The notes under the pieces: generated by a model
What the model was told of the DNA's origin: nothing
Seen by the model: only the letters and a program-made list of their open reading frames with translations
Databases searched by the model: none
Source: Streptomyces sp. NWU339
GTDB taxonomy: Bacteria; Actinomycetota; Actinomycetes; Streptomycetales; Streptomycetaceae
Direction of reading: 5' to 3'
Length of the DNA: 64,000 nt
NCBI RefSeq assembly: GCF_003143855.1
Contig: NZ_QFRK01000010.1
Span: 140,208 to 204,207, forward strand
Translations under genes and position numbers: made by a program
Shown: positions 16,648-25,079 of the stretch, one piece after another
Numbering within the stretch: position 1 is the first letter of the stretch
Layout: every line of letters starts with the position of its first letter

Positions 16648-17958
16648 TCAGGACCGGCGGCCCGGGATGGCGAGGAGGGCCGCGGCGCTCAGGGCGGCGG
16701 CTGCGGCGAAAACGTAGAAGACCGTGGTCGGGCCGAGAGAGGCCGTCAGGATCCAGCCGCCGAGCAGCGGCGCCACGATCGCGCCGCCGCGTCCGAAGCC
16801 CGAGACGTAGCCGAGCGCCGTGGCCCGGATCGAGGCCGGATAGCTGGACGCCACCCAGTCGTTGAGCACGGTCAGGGCCGAATGGGCACCGACACCGGCG
16901 AGCGCGGTCAGACAGAGGACGACGACGGTGTTGCCGCCCCACGTCAGGCCGACGACGGCGACCGCGGAGAGCGCCGCACTGCCGATGGTGACGAAGCGCG
17001 GGCCGACCCGGTCGGCGACGGCGGCGATGCCGAACGAACCGATCACGGCACCCAGATTGAGCACGAGCGTGAACTGCAGCGCCGAGCCGAGCGGGTAGTC
17101 CATCTCGCGCATCAGCTGGGTCAGCCAGGTGTTCAGGCCGTACCAGGACAGGAGCACCGCGAAGTTGGCGACGACGAACAGCACGGTGGTGCGGGCGCGG
17201 CCGTCCGAGAGCACGGAGCGGGCCGGCGAGGGGGCCTTCGCCCCGGCCGTCAGGCCGCTGGACCCGGGGATGCCGACAGCCGCCGTCGAGGAAGTGACTT
17301 CGGGGCCGGGGGCGTCGGCCGCTCCGGGCCGCGAGTCCGGCAGCAGGGCGTACACGCCGGCGAACACCAGCGTCGACAGCGCCGCGCCGGCACCGAACAG
17401 GCCGCGCCAACCGAGGGTCTCGCCCCAGGCCGCGGCGGTGAGCGCGGCGAGCACGCCGCCGACCGGAACGCCCGCGAGGACGACGGTCGCCACCAGCGCG
17501 GAGCGGCCGCGCGGCGCGTACTCCTTCGCCAGGGCCACACAGGACGGCATCACGCCGCCCATGCCGATGCCGGCGAGCAGCCGGAAGAGACCGAACTGCC
17601 AGGGCGTGGCGGCGACGGCACAGCCGACGGTGAACAGGGTGAAGATCACTCCCGATGCCAGCACGAGACGACGCCTGCCGAAACGGTCGGCGAGCGGCCC
17701 GCAGACGATGGCGCCGATGAGCATGCCCAGATAGACGAGGCTGCCGAGAGTTCCGGCGAGGGACTTGTCGAGGCCCAGGTTCGAGTCGGCGAGCATCGAC
17801 GGCATCGCCACGCCGTAGACGATGAGGTCGAACCCCTCGACCGTGATCGCCGCCGTGCACAGGGCGACGACCGCAAGCGTCAGGGCGCGGGTGCGCCGGT
17901 CCGTCGGGTCCGGAGCCGGGGGCCGGGCGGAGGCGGGGGCTTGAACATCGGTGGTCAT
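16648..17958 (-). CDS. AAHS-type MFS transporter (aromatic acid:H+ symporter-like)
   Basis: 436-aa twelve-helix transporter. From ATG 17958 a charged tail of about 30 residues precedes helix 1 (EGFDLIVYGVAMPSMLAD), whose GFDLIVYG segment is the AAHS hallmark also seen in PcaK and BenK. CGPLADRFGRRRLVL is MFS motif A, and the ending of helix 12 is intact. A long central loop with repeated Ala/Pro separates the two halves. AGGA precedes the start. The upstream neighbour on the same strand is an IclR regulator, a common arrangement for aromatic acid uptake, but no ring-cleavage genes are adjacent. The substrate is therefore unknown. Confidence 0.88.
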   Translation of the reverse strand: MTTDVQAPASARPPAPDPTDRRTRALTLAVVALCTAAITVEGFDLIVYGVAMPSMLADSNLGLDKSLAGTLGSLVYLGMLIGAIVCGPLADRFGRRRLVLASGVIFTLFTVGCAVAATPWQFGLFRLLAGIGMGGVMPSCVALAKEYAPRGRSALVATVVLAGVPVGGVLAALTAAAWGETLGWRGLFGAGAALSTLVFAGVYALLPDSRPGAADAPGPEVTSSTAAVGIPGSSGLTAGAKAPSPARSVLSDGRARTTVLFVVANFAVLLSWYGLNTWLTQLMREMDYPLGSALQFTLVLNLGAVIGSFGIAAVADRVGPRFVTIGSAALSAVAVVGLTWGGNTVVVLCLTALAGVGAHSALTVLNDWVASSYPASIRATALGYVSGFGRGGAIVAPLLGGWILTASLGPTTVFYVFAAAAALSAAALLAIPGRRS

Positions 17959-18107
17959 GCGGCCACGTCCTGTCGCGGAGAGGTGGGGGAAGGGAGCCGG
18001 GCGGGCCGCGATGCGGAGCACCGACACGGTGGGCGGCTCCGCAGACCCCGGTGTCCTTCCGGCGACAAGCGAATGACCCATCGGTGACCAGCATGGAAGC
18101 AGCCCTG

Positions 18108-18153
18108 TTGCGTAGAGAGCAATAAAACTGCCCAGTAATTCCGCTCTGCGGTA
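18108..18153. promoter_or_regulatory. Two 15-bp palindromes upstream of the AAHS transporter
   Basis: TTGCGTAGAGAGCAA (18108-18122, TTGC/GCAA arms) and TTCCGCTCTGCGGTA (18139-18153, CCG/CGG core arms) lie 31 bp apart start to start, about three helical turns, in the 286-bp gap between the IclR gene and the transporter. IclR proteins usually bind pairs of such 15-bp dyads, so I infer these are operators of the IclR regulator. Nothing else was recognised in the gap. Confidence 0.5.
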
Positions 18154-18244
18154 CAGGGGGGAGCACCCCTTTGCGCCAGGGGCCTGCCGCCGTACCATGC
18201 TCCTTCGCTTCGGCCGTGCGCGTACGCGGACACCGGCCGCCGGC

Positions 18245-19036
18245 TCAGAGTGCCCCCTCCATGCGGCGCACCGCCTCCCCGAGCACAGCGGCCGCATCAC
18301 CGAGACGGGCGCGGGTGAAGCGCAGCGAAGGGGCCGAGACGATCATCGCCGCCACGGCGCGGCCGCCCGGCTCCCGCACGGCGGCGCCCACCGCGGAGAT
18401 GCCGCGCTCGGTGCCCCCGATATTGACGGCGTAGCCCCGCCTGCGGACGGTCGCGAGCGTGCGGTGCAGTGTCTCGGGGTCGGTGTCCGCCTGCGCCGCG
18501 TGCCGGGTGCCGTAGATGTCGGCGAGCTCGGAGACGCCCAGGTCGGCGAGGAGCGCCTTGCCGCCGGCGGAGAGGTGCGCGGGCAGATTCACGCCGGCGC
18601 GGCTGCCGACGCGCAGTGCGTGCGTCCCCTCGATGCTGTGCAGGACGCGCGCCTCGGCACCGGCCCGGACCGCCAGGTGCACCGTCTCGCCGAGCTGTCC
18701 GTTGAGCCACAGCATGTGCGGCCGGGCGGTTTCCACGAGGTCGTACTCGGAGCGCTGGGACACCCCCAGGCGGTAGAGCGTGGGGCCGGGCCGGTACACC
18801 TTGTCGGCGCCCTGCACCGCGAAGCCGCGCCCGCGCAGGGTGGAGAGCAGACGATGGGCCGTGGACCGGGCCACACCCAACTCGTCGGCGGCCTCGCTCA
18901 GCCGCACGCGCCCCTGCTTGCGGAGCAGGAGCAGCAGGGAGAGGGCGTTCTCCACGGATTCCAGGCCCTGCGCGGGTTTACCGCCCGCGTTCCGCGGTTC
19001 CGCTCCGGGCTGCGACGTACGATCTGAGTTCTTCAC
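18245..19036 (-). CDS. IclR-family transcriptional regulator
   Basis: 263-aa regulator from GTG 19036. Residues 24-85 form the IclR winged helix (GLESVENALSLLLLLRKQGR, then ADELGVARSTAHRLLSTLRG). The effector-binding domain follows, with LPAHLSAGGKALLADL and GTERGISAVGAAVRE, the segments that line the ligand pocket. No enzyme domain is fused. It precedes the AAHS transporter on the same strand and probably controls it. It is also the only IclR protein in the window, so it is a candidate for the twin operators at gcl and hyi, which in S. coelicolor are controlled by an IclR-type protein, AllR. That link is speculative. Confidence 0.9.
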   Translation of the reverse strand: MKNSDRTSQPGAEPRNAGGKPAQGLESVENALSLLLLLRKQGRVRLSEAADELGVARSTAHRLLSTLRGRGFAVQGADKVYRPGPTLYRLGVSQRSEYDLVETARPHMLWLNGQLGETVHLAVRAGAEARVLHSIEGTHALRVGSRAGVNLPAHLSAGGKALLADLGVSELADIYGTRHAAQADTDPETLHRTLATVRRRGYAVNIGGTERGISAVGAAVREPGGRAVAAMIVSAPSLRFTRARLGDAAAVLGEAVRRMEGAL

Positions 19037-19167
19037 AGCAGAATTCTACGACCGGCTCATGGAGCGGCACGCATCGCGCCGGGGCTCCGGACGCCGGGAG
19101 TGTCAGCGCCCGGTCGTAGTCTTCGAAAGATTGAAAGGGACGATCGGCCGGTCGGGGTTCGGGGGCT

Positions 19168-19803
19168 GTGGTGACGAGAGCGTTGAGTGCGGGGCTGCGG
19201 CGGGTCATCGAAGGCGCCGATCCCGTGACCGGGCGCCTGAAGGGGACGGAGGCGCAGCTTGCCGCGCTGGTGAGGCGCGGGCTCGCCTTCCGGCATCCGC
19301 GGGCGCCGCACCATCACTTCCTGACGCCCGCGGGGCACAGGGCACGGGACGCGGAGGCGGAAGCGAAGACCGAGCCCACGCCCGAGCCCGCCACCACCGG
19401 GGTGTTCGCGGCACGGGTCGGTGGCGAGGACACGGCTCCCGGGACCGGGCCGGCTCGGCTCCGGGAGGTGCGCGGCGCCTGGCAGGGCATGCTGGAGCTG
19501 CGCAGGATGACCAACCCCGACGGTGCGACGGACCGGCCCTGCGCCTGGGAACGCTCGCACCTGGTGCAGGCCGCCGCGCTCGCCCTGGAGGCCGCCGGAC
19601 ACGATCCGGCCGTCGGGGACACCGAGGGCGGCTACCGGGTGCGGGGGACCCCGCAGCCGGAGGCGGTCGCCGTGCACGAGCCGGACGGCACGGCGCTACG
19701 GGCCTGCGCCGGAACGCTCGAGCGGGCCGGATGGCAGGTCGGGGAGTACACGGAGCCGAGGACGCGGGCACGGTATCTGCTGGCCTCCCCGCGCCGGGTG
19801 TGA
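19168..19803 (+). CDS. Conserved-looking hypothetical protein
   Basis: Not recognised. Two GTG codons in tandem (19168 and 19171) can start the frame; a GGGGG run precedes them. The 211-aa product is soluble, with no signal or membrane helix. The N-terminal part (RRVIEGADPVTGRLKG, LTPAGHRARDAEAEA) looks like a small winged-helix or recognition module. The C-terminal half (AWERSHLVQAAALALEAAGH) is alpha/beta in character and ends GWQVGEYTEPRTRARYLLA. Codon bias in the third position is strong, so it is a real gene. It ends 58 bases before the thioesterase start on the same strand. Confidence 0.6.
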   Translation: MVTRALSAGLRRVIEGADPVTGRLKGTEAQLAALVRRGLAFRHPRAPHHHFLTPAGHRARDAEAEAKTEPTPEPATTGVFAARVGGEDTAPGTGPARLREVRGAWQGMLELRRMTNPDGATDRPCAWERSHLVQAAALALEAAGHDPAVGDTEGGYRVRGTPQPEAVAVHEPDGTALRACAGTLERAGWQVGEYTEPRTRARYLLASPRRV

Positions 19804-19861
19804 GGGGCGTGCCAGGATCGGTGGTCAGGGCAACGAATCGAGCAGGCTTGAAAGGAAACCA

Positions 19862-20284
19862 GTGAGCGAGCCGTTTTCCGTCCGGGTGACCGTGCGTGGA
19901 TACGAGACCGACGTGCAGGGCCACCTCAACCAGGCCGTGTACCTCAACTACGCGGAGCACGCGCGCTGGTCGCTGCTCCAGGAGGCCGGGATCACGCAGT
20001 CCGGCCTCATCGGGCAGGGTGTGGGACCGGTCGCCCTGGAGACCACCATCCGCTACAAGCGGGAGCTGCTCGCCGGTGACGAGGTCGACGTGAGCTGTGC
20101 CTTCACCTGGGGCACCGGCAAGACGTTCCGCATCGAGCAGACCATCACCAAGGCGGACGGCACGGTCGCCGCCGAGATCACGGCGGTCGGCGGCGTACTG
20201 GACCTCAAGGAACGCAAGCTGGTGCCGAGCCCGCAGGACGTCTTCCGGAAACTGGCCGAGGATCCGGGCCTGTTCGGGCTGTAG
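19862..20284 (+). CDS. Hot-dog fold acyl-CoA thioesterase, 4HBT family
   Basis: 140-aa thioesterase starting at GTG 19862, preceded by GAAAGGA. The N-terminus VRGYETDVQGHLNQAVYLNY holds the catalytic Asp of the 4-hydroxybenzoyl-CoA thioesterase/YbgC group, followed by YAEHARWSLLQEAG, the usual long helix of the hot-dog fold. Length matches the family. It would hydrolyse an acyl-CoA in the cytoplasm; the acyl group is unknown. It is probably co-transcribed with the hypothetical gene just upstream. Confidence 0.88.
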   Translation: MSEPFSVRVTVRGYETDVQGHLNQAVYLNYAEHARWSLLQEAGITQSGLIGQGVGPVALETTIRYKRELLAGDEVDVSCAFTWGTGKTFRIEQTITKADGTVAAEITAVGGVLDLKERKLVPSPQDVFRKLAEDPGLFGL

Positions 20285-20594
20285 GACGGCGTCGGCGCAC
20301 GGGGCGGCATCCCGCTCGCCCCGTGCATCCGGCCGCCACGTCGGGGCCGCTTCCGCCCTCACCGCGTTTTTCACGGCGTGAAAGTTTCCGCCGTCGGACG
20401 GCGATTCCCCAGGCCGCCCGAACCTCCAGAGGACCAGACCTCCAGAGGCGGCCGTGAGGGCTTTACACGCGTAGAACCCCCGTGCCTAACTAATGACGCG
20501 CGCACGTCAAAGTACGGAACAGCGCGGCTCTGTCCAGGTGGCAGGGCCGTCGGCACCTCCTCCTCTCATCCCCACATGCGTACCGGAGGCAGTC
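20285..20594. promoter_or_regulatory. Lysozyme upstream region with a 15-bp palindrome
   Basis: 310 bp without a gene. TTTCACGGCGTGAAA at 20369-20383 is a perfect 6+3+6 dyad, 212 bases before the lysozyme start, and could be an operator. No clear promoter hexamers were identified. Several short inverted GC-rich repeats nearby could be terminator debris of the thioesterase gene. Confidence 0.35.
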
Positions 20595-21476
20595 ATGTTC
20601 TCGTTCCCCAACCGCCCGACCGGCCCCCGCAGACGGGCGACCACGGCGCTCGGCGTCCTCGTCGCGGCTCTCGCACTGACGGCGACCACTGCGTCCAACA
20701 CCGCCGCCGCGCCCCAGCCCGACAAGGACCGCGTCAAGGTCAAGCCGGGCCAGGCGTACATGGGTGTGGGCGCCCGGGTCCACGACGTCCCCGCGGAACC
20801 GCCGTCGATGGGCACCATGGCCCCGACCGACGGCGTCCAGGGCATCGACGTCTCGCACTGGCAGGGCGCCATCAACTGGACCTCGGTGCGCAACTCCGGC
20901 ATCCAGTTCGCCTGGATCAAGGCGACCGAGGGCACCAGCTACAAGGACGCGCGGTTCAACACCAACTACCCGGCCGCGCACGGCGCCGGCGTGATCCGCG
21001 GCGCGTACCACTTCGCGCGCCCCGACATCTCCAGCGGGGCGGTCCAGGCGAACTACTTCGCCTCCAACGGCGGCGGCTGGTCGCGGGACAACCTGACCCT
21101 GCCGGGTGTCCTGGACATCGAGCACAACCCCTACGGGGCCATGTGCTACGGCCTGTCCACCACGCAGATGCGCACCTGGATCAACGACTTCTACACCACC
21201 TACAAGTCCCGCACCGGCCGGGACGCGGTGATCTACACGACGTCCGGCTGGTGGAACACCTGCACCGGCAACTGGACCGGCATGTCCGGCAAGAGCCCGC
21301 TGTGGGTGGCGCACTGGACCTCGGCGTCGTCCCCGACCATCCCGAGCGGTTTCCCGACCTGGACGGTGTGGCAGTACACCAGCACCGGCTCGGTCAGCGG
21401 CGTCTCCGGAAACGTGGACCGCAACCAGTTCAACGGTTCGCGCGACCGGCTCCTGGCCCTCGCCAACAACACGTAA
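20595..21476 (+). CDS. Secreted GH25 lysozyme (N,O-diacetylmuramidase type)
   Basis: 293-aa exported muramidase that cleaves the beta-1,4 bond of peptidoglycan. ATG 20595 follows GGAGG. A signal peptide (RRRATTALGVLVAALALTAT) ends near NTAAAA. The mature GH25 domain starts GVQGIDVSHWQGAINW, with the first catalytic Asp, and has GVIRGAYHFARPD, LPGVLDIEHNPYG (second acidic pair) and WVAHWTSASSPTIPSG. The end is FNGSRDRLLALANNT. This is the Streptomyces lysozyme M1/cellosyl type without a wall-binding module. A strong hairpin follows. It is adjacent to an amidase, so the pair attacks glycan and peptide parts of the wall. Confidence 0.93.
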   Translation: MFSFPNRPTGPRRRATTALGVLVAALALTATTASNTAAAPQPDKDRVKVKPGQAYMGVGARVHDVPAEPPSMGTMAPTDGVQGIDVSHWQGAINWTSVRNSGIQFAWIKATEGTSYKDARFNTNYPAAHGAGVIRGAYHFARPDISSGAVQANYFASNGGGWSRDNLTLPGVLDIEHNPYGAMCYGLSTTQMRTWINDFYTTYKSRTGRDAVIYTTSGWWNTCTGNWTGMSGKSPLWVAHWTSASSPTIPSGFPTWTVWQYTSTGSVSGVSGNVDRNQFNGSRDRLLALANNT

Positions 21477-21543
21477 CCGGCACCCGATCCGGCACCGGCA
21501 GGGGACCCCTCCTCGCCGCTCCCCCAGCACGCGATCACGCGGT

Positions 21544-21571
21544 GGAGCCGACGGCCGACCCCGTCGGCTCC
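21544..21571 (+). terminator. Terminator after the lysozyme gene
   Basis: GGAGCCGACGG (21544-21554) and CCGTCGGCTCC (21561-21571) form a perfect 11-bp stem with a 6-base loop, followed by TCCGTTTCC. It is a good factor-independent terminator between lysozyme and amidase. Confidence 0.78.
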
Positions 21572-21607
21572 TCCGTTTCCCCCCACCGTCTCCCCCAAGG
21601 AGCGATC

Positions 21608-22300
21608 GTGAACGCCGAGAACGCGCTCCGGCGCCGTCTCCTGCTCGCCGGTGCGGCCGGCCTGGCCGCCGCCACCGCCCTGCCGGGCACCGCCCATGCA
21701 CAGAGCACCGCCCGGGCGCGGAGCGCCGGTGGCGCGAAGGCCGCCGACGCCGTCGAGCCGGACATCGACAGCACCCGTGCCTGGGGCGCCCGTTCACCAC
21801 GCGGAAGCATCAGCCGGCTGTCGTACCGGCCGAGCCGGATCATCGTCCACCACACGGTGAGCGCCAACACCTCCGACTTCTCCCGCGCCCAGGCCCACTC
21901 CCACGCCCACTGGGTCCAGGACCTGCACATGGACAAGAACGGATGGGTCGACACCGGCTACCACTTCCTGGTCAGCCGGGGCGGCTGGATCACCGAGGGG
22001 CGGCACGGCAGCCTCCAGGCCCTCACCGGCGGGAGCGGTTTCGTCCTCGGCGCCCACACCTCCGGGCAGAACGACCAGGCCGTCGGGATCGCCAACGAGG
22101 GCGCCTACCACGCGGGCGCCACACCTCCGCAGGCGCAGTGGGAGGTGCTGGTCGCCCTGTGCGCGTACACCTGCGCGCGCTACGGCATCCCCGCTACGCG
22201 GCTCCACGGTCACAAGGACTACGGCGACACCCTCTGCCCCGGGGTGTTCCACGACATGCTGCCCCGGCTGCGCGACGAGGTCGGGGCTGCTCTGGCGTAG
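21608..22300 (+). CDS. Tat-exported N-acetylmuramoyl-L-alanine amidase (Amidase_2/PGRP)
   Basis: 230-aa zinc amidase starting at GTG 21608 with AAGGAG upstream. LRRRLLLAGAAGLAAAT is a twin-arginine-type signal peptide, cut near TAHA. The catalytic domain begins RAWGARSPRG, then RIIVHHTVS (zinc His), YHFLVSRGG, and ends HGHKDYGDTLCPG, which supplies the second His and the Cys ligands. This is the peptidoglycan-recognition/T7-lysozyme fold. It acts outside the membrane on the muramyl-alanine bond. It follows the lysozyme after a terminator, so it probably has its own promoter. Confidence 0.92.
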   Translation: MNAENALRRRLLLAGAAGLAAATALPGTAHAQSTARARSAGGAKAADAVEPDIDSTRAWGARSPRGSISRLSYRPSRIIVHHTVSANTSDFSRAQAHSHAHWVQDLHMDKNGWVDTGYHFLVSRGGWITEGRHGSLQALTGGSGFVLGAHTSGQNDQAVGIANEGAYHAGATPPQAQWEVLVALCAYTCARYGIPATRLHGHKDYGDTLCPGVFHDMLPRLRDEVGAALA

Positions 22301-22315
22301 CCGCCCGGCCCGTGC

Positions 22316-23710
22316 TCAGGTCTGAGCGGCGATCCGGGCCAGTCGCCGGGCCTGTGCGCGGGTGGAGCGGGCGATCTCGTCCTCGTCGGCCGTGCGGAGC
22401 CGGCTGTCCTCCACGATCTGACGGCCGTTGACGAACGACGCGGTGACCGGGGCCGCCGCGCCGAGGACCAGCGCGGCCACCGGGTCGGCGATGGAGGAGT
22501 GGGCGAGGGTGTCCATCCGCCACAGCACCAGATCGGCGAGCTTGCCCGGCTCCAGCGAGCCGATCTCGGCGGCACGGCCCAGCACCTGGGCGCCTCCATA
22601 GGTGCCCAGACGCAGCGCCTGACGTGCCGTCAGGGCCGCTTCGCGGTGCGGGCCGAGGCGGCCCACGAGCAGGGCGTTGCGCAGTTCGGTGTGCAGTTCG
22701 CCGGACTCGTTGGACGCCGTGCCGTCCACGCCGAGGCCGACCGGGACGCCGGCCGCCAGCAGGTCGGGGACGCGCGCGATGCCCGCGGCGAGGCGGGCGT
22801 TGGAGGAGGGGCAGTGGGCCACGCCCGTGCTCGTACGGGCGAAGGCGGCGACGTCGGAGTCGTTCATGTGGACGCAGTGCGCCATCCACACGTCCTCGCC
22901 GAGCCAGCCGGTGGACTCGAAGTAGTCGGTCGGGCTCATGCCGAACCGTTCGTGGCAGAACTTCTCCTCCTCCACGGTCTCCGAACCGTGGGTGTGCAGG
23001 CGCACGCCGAGTCCGCGGGCCGACTCCGCTGATTGCCGCATCAGTTCGGTGGAGACGGAGAACGGTGAGCAGGGTGCGACGGCGACCTGGGTCATGGCAC
23101 CGAAGGAGGTGTCGTGGTGCCGGCGGACGGTCTCCTCGGTCGCGGCGAGGGCGTCCTGGAGCGTCTCGACGGCGAAGTCCGGGGGCAGTCCGCCGTCCTT
23201 CTCGCCGAGGTCCATGGAGCCGCGGGCGAGGGTGAAGCGCACCCCCATGTCACGGGCGGCGCGGATGATGGTGCCGGACAGGTCGCCGGTGCCCCGCGGG
23301 AAGACGTAGTGGTGGTCCATGGCGGTGGTCACGCCGCCGCGGACCATCATCGCGAGGGATCCCCGGGCCGCCGCGTCCACCATCGGCTCGTCGATGCGCG
23401 CCCAGGTCGGGTAGAGCGCGACGAGCCAGTCGAACAGGTTGTGGTCGGTGGCCAGGCCCCGGGTGAGCCACTGGTAGAAGTGGTGGTGGGTGTTGACCAG
23501 GCCGGGGGTCGCCAGATGCCCGGTGGCGTCGATACGGCGTACGACGTTCTCCAGGCCGTCGGGTGCCCTGCCCGCGCCGAGGGACTCGATGCGGTGGCCG
23601 GCCAGGACGAGGTGCCCGGAGGCGTACTCGGTGTCCTGCGCGTCGACGGTCGCGATCGCGCAGTTCTCGATGACGACGCGTTCTGTGACGGTGTGCTGGT
23701 CCGGTGCCAT
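22316..23710 (-). CDS. Guanine/8-oxoguanine deaminase, amidohydrolase family
   Basis: 464-aa zinc amidohydrolase that deaminates a purine, most likely 8-oxoguanine or guanine. The metal site is complete: GLVNTHHHFYQW (HxH), LHTHGSETVEEE, WMAHCVHM and LGVDGTASNES (Asp). CVHMNDSDVAAFARTSTGVA and the PCSPFSVS segment are typical of the ATZ/TRZ-like group that includes 8-oxoguanine deaminase. It is the last gene of the uraD-uraH-uricase operon, 26 bases after uricase. Feeding the deaminated purine into the xanthine-urate pathway fits. The choice between guanine and 8-oxoguanine is uncertain. Confidence 0.85.
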   Translation of the reverse strand: MAPDQHTVTERVVIENCAIATVDAQDTEYASGHLVLAGHRIESLGAGRAPDGLENVVRRIDATGHLATPGLVNTHHHFYQWLTRGLATDHNLFDWLVALYPTWARIDEPMVDAAARGSLAMMVRGGVTTAMDHHYVFPRGTGDLSGTIIRAARDMGVRFTLARGSMDLGEKDGGLPPDFAVETLQDALAATEETVRRHHDTSFGAMTQVAVAPCSPFSVSTELMRQSAESARGLGVRLHTHGSETVEEEKFCHERFGMSPTDYFESTGWLGEDVWMAHCVHMNDSDVAAFARTSTGVAHCPSSNARLAAGIARVPDLLAAGVPVGLGVDGTASNESGELHTELRNALLVGRLGPHREAALTARQALRLGTYGGAQVLGRAAEIGSLEPGKLADLVLWRMDTLAHSSIADPVAALVLGAAAPVTASFVNGRQIVEDSRLRTADEDEIARSTRAQARRLARIAAQT

Positions 23711-23736
23711 GATGCGTCCGTTCGTCCCTTCTGCCC

Positions 23737-24672
23737 TCAGAGGTTGGTGAGGTCCGCCGGTATCAGCGCCTCACAGCCGTTCCGCAGGATCGTGGCCTCT
23801 ATCAGACCGTAGGGGCGGTCGGCGGCGAGGTAGACGGCGCCGTCCTCGCTGTCGTTCTCGAGGCCGAAGGGTTCCAGGTCCACCTGGAAGTGGTGGCTGT
23901 TGGGGAGGGAGAAGCGGACCTCGTCTATCTCGTCGCGGTGGTCGATGATCCGCGCGCCCATCTGGTACATCGTCTGCTGCAGGGACAGGGAGTAGGTCTC
24001 GGCGAATGCCTGGAGCATGTGCTGCTTGGTCCGCTCGTAGGACGTCTCCCAGTCGGGCATCTGCTGCTCGTCGCCGGTCCAGTTGAACCGCCAGCGGGCG
24101 GCGACCGAGGTGGCGAGGATACGGTCGTGGGTCTCCTTCAACGTCGTGTACTTGTCCTTGACGTAGCCCCAGAACTCGGAGTCGGTGGAGTTCAGCACCG
24201 TCAGGTCCTTCAGGCCCGAGACGATCTCCCACCGCTCGCCGTCGTAGGTGACCTGCGTCAGCCGGGTCTCCTGGCCCTTGCGGACGAAGGAGTGCTCGCC
24301 CTCGTGGGCGTCGGAGGTGGCGATCCGTTCCCAGGCGTACTCCTCGACGCGGATGCGGGCCCGGTGGATGGGCTCCTGAGAGGTGACGAAGTGCCGGGCG
24401 AGGTGGATGCCGAACTGCTCGGCGGACTCGATGCCGTGCTCCTTGGCGAACGCGAACACGGTGTTCTTGGTGGTGTCGGTCGGCAGGACGTTGGCGTTGG
24501 AGCCGGAGTAGTGGACCTCCTCCATGTCGCCGGACAGGGCGACGGAGACGTTCAGGTCCTTGATGTGGTGGGTGGCGCCGTTCCGCGTGATCCTGACGAC
24601 CCGGTTCTCGGCCTTGCCGTACTGGTTCTGGCCCAGGACCACGGGGCGGGCAGGGCTGGAGGTGTCGGTCAT
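23737..24672 (-). CDS. Urate oxidase (uricase)
   Basis: 311-aa cofactor-free uricase that oxidises urate to 5-hydroxyisourate. NQYGKAENRVVRI supplies the catalytic Lys near residue 20, and NANVLPTDTTKNTVFAFAKE the Thr of the catalytic pair. RFNWTG and NSHHFQVDLEPFG are later signature segments. Length is normal, and the start at ATG 24672 is four bases after the uraH stop. The three enzymes (uricase, HIU hydrolase, OHCU decarboxylase) are encoded in reverse reaction order as one operon. Confidence 0.96.
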   Translation of the reverse strand: MTDTSSPARPVVLGQNQYGKAENRVVRITRNGATHHIKDLNVSVALSGDMEEVHYSGSNANVLPTDTTKNTVFAFAKEHGIESAEQFGIHLARHFVTSQEPIHRARIRVEEYAWERIATSDAHEGEHSFVRKGQETRLTQVTYDGERWEIVSGLKDLTVLNSTDSEFWGYVKDKYTTLKETHDRILATSVAARWRFNWTGDEQQMPDWETSYERTKQHMLQAFAETYSLSLQQTMYQMGARIIDHRDEIDEVRFSLPNSHHFQVDLEPFGLENDSEDGAVYLAADRPYGLIEATILRNGCEALIPADLTNL

Positions 24673-24676
24673 CTTG

Positions 24677-25072
24677 CTAGCTCCCTCGGTATACGGAGTA
24701 GCCGAACGGGTTGAGCAGCAGCGGTACGTGGTAGTGCTCGCCCGGTACGACGGCGAACGTGATCGCCACCTCCGGGAAGAACACCCCGGCGCCGCCGTCC
24801 CGGTCCGCGGGGGCGTCCTGCCGCGCCTCGGCCCGCTGGTCGGTGAAGTACGGCTCCACGGCGAAGTCGAGCCGCAGGTGGGTGGTTCCCTCCGGCGGCA
24901 CCGGGAGGTCCTTGCACCGCCCGTCCGCGTCGGTCGCGGAGCCGCCGAGCGCCTGCCAGGGCGCCTGCCGGCCGGAGCGGGCGGAGAGGTGGACGGCGAC
25001 GCCCCGGGCGGGGCGGCCGACGCTGGTGTCCAGGATGTGCGTGGACACGGAGGCGGTGGTGTCGGTGCTCAT
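24677..25072 (-). CDS. uraH: 5-Hydroxyisourate hydrolase
   Basis: 131-aa transthyretin-like enzyme converting 5-hydroxyisourate to OHCU. N-terminal STHILDTSVGRPARGV holds the first catalytic His; HYHVPLLLNPFGYS holds the second, and the protein ends YRGS, the diagnostic tetrapeptide that separates HIU hydrolases from transthyretins. It lies seven bases after uraD and four bases before uricase, so the three are co-transcribed. Confidence 0.96.
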   Translation of the reverse strand: MSTDTTASVSTHILDTSVGRPARGVAVHLSARSGRQAPWQALGGSATDADGRCKDLPVPPEGTTHLRLDFAVEPYFTDQRAEARQDAPADRDGGAGVFFPEVAITFAVVPGEHYHVPLLLNPFGYSVYRGS

Positions 25073-25079
25073 CTCTGCG

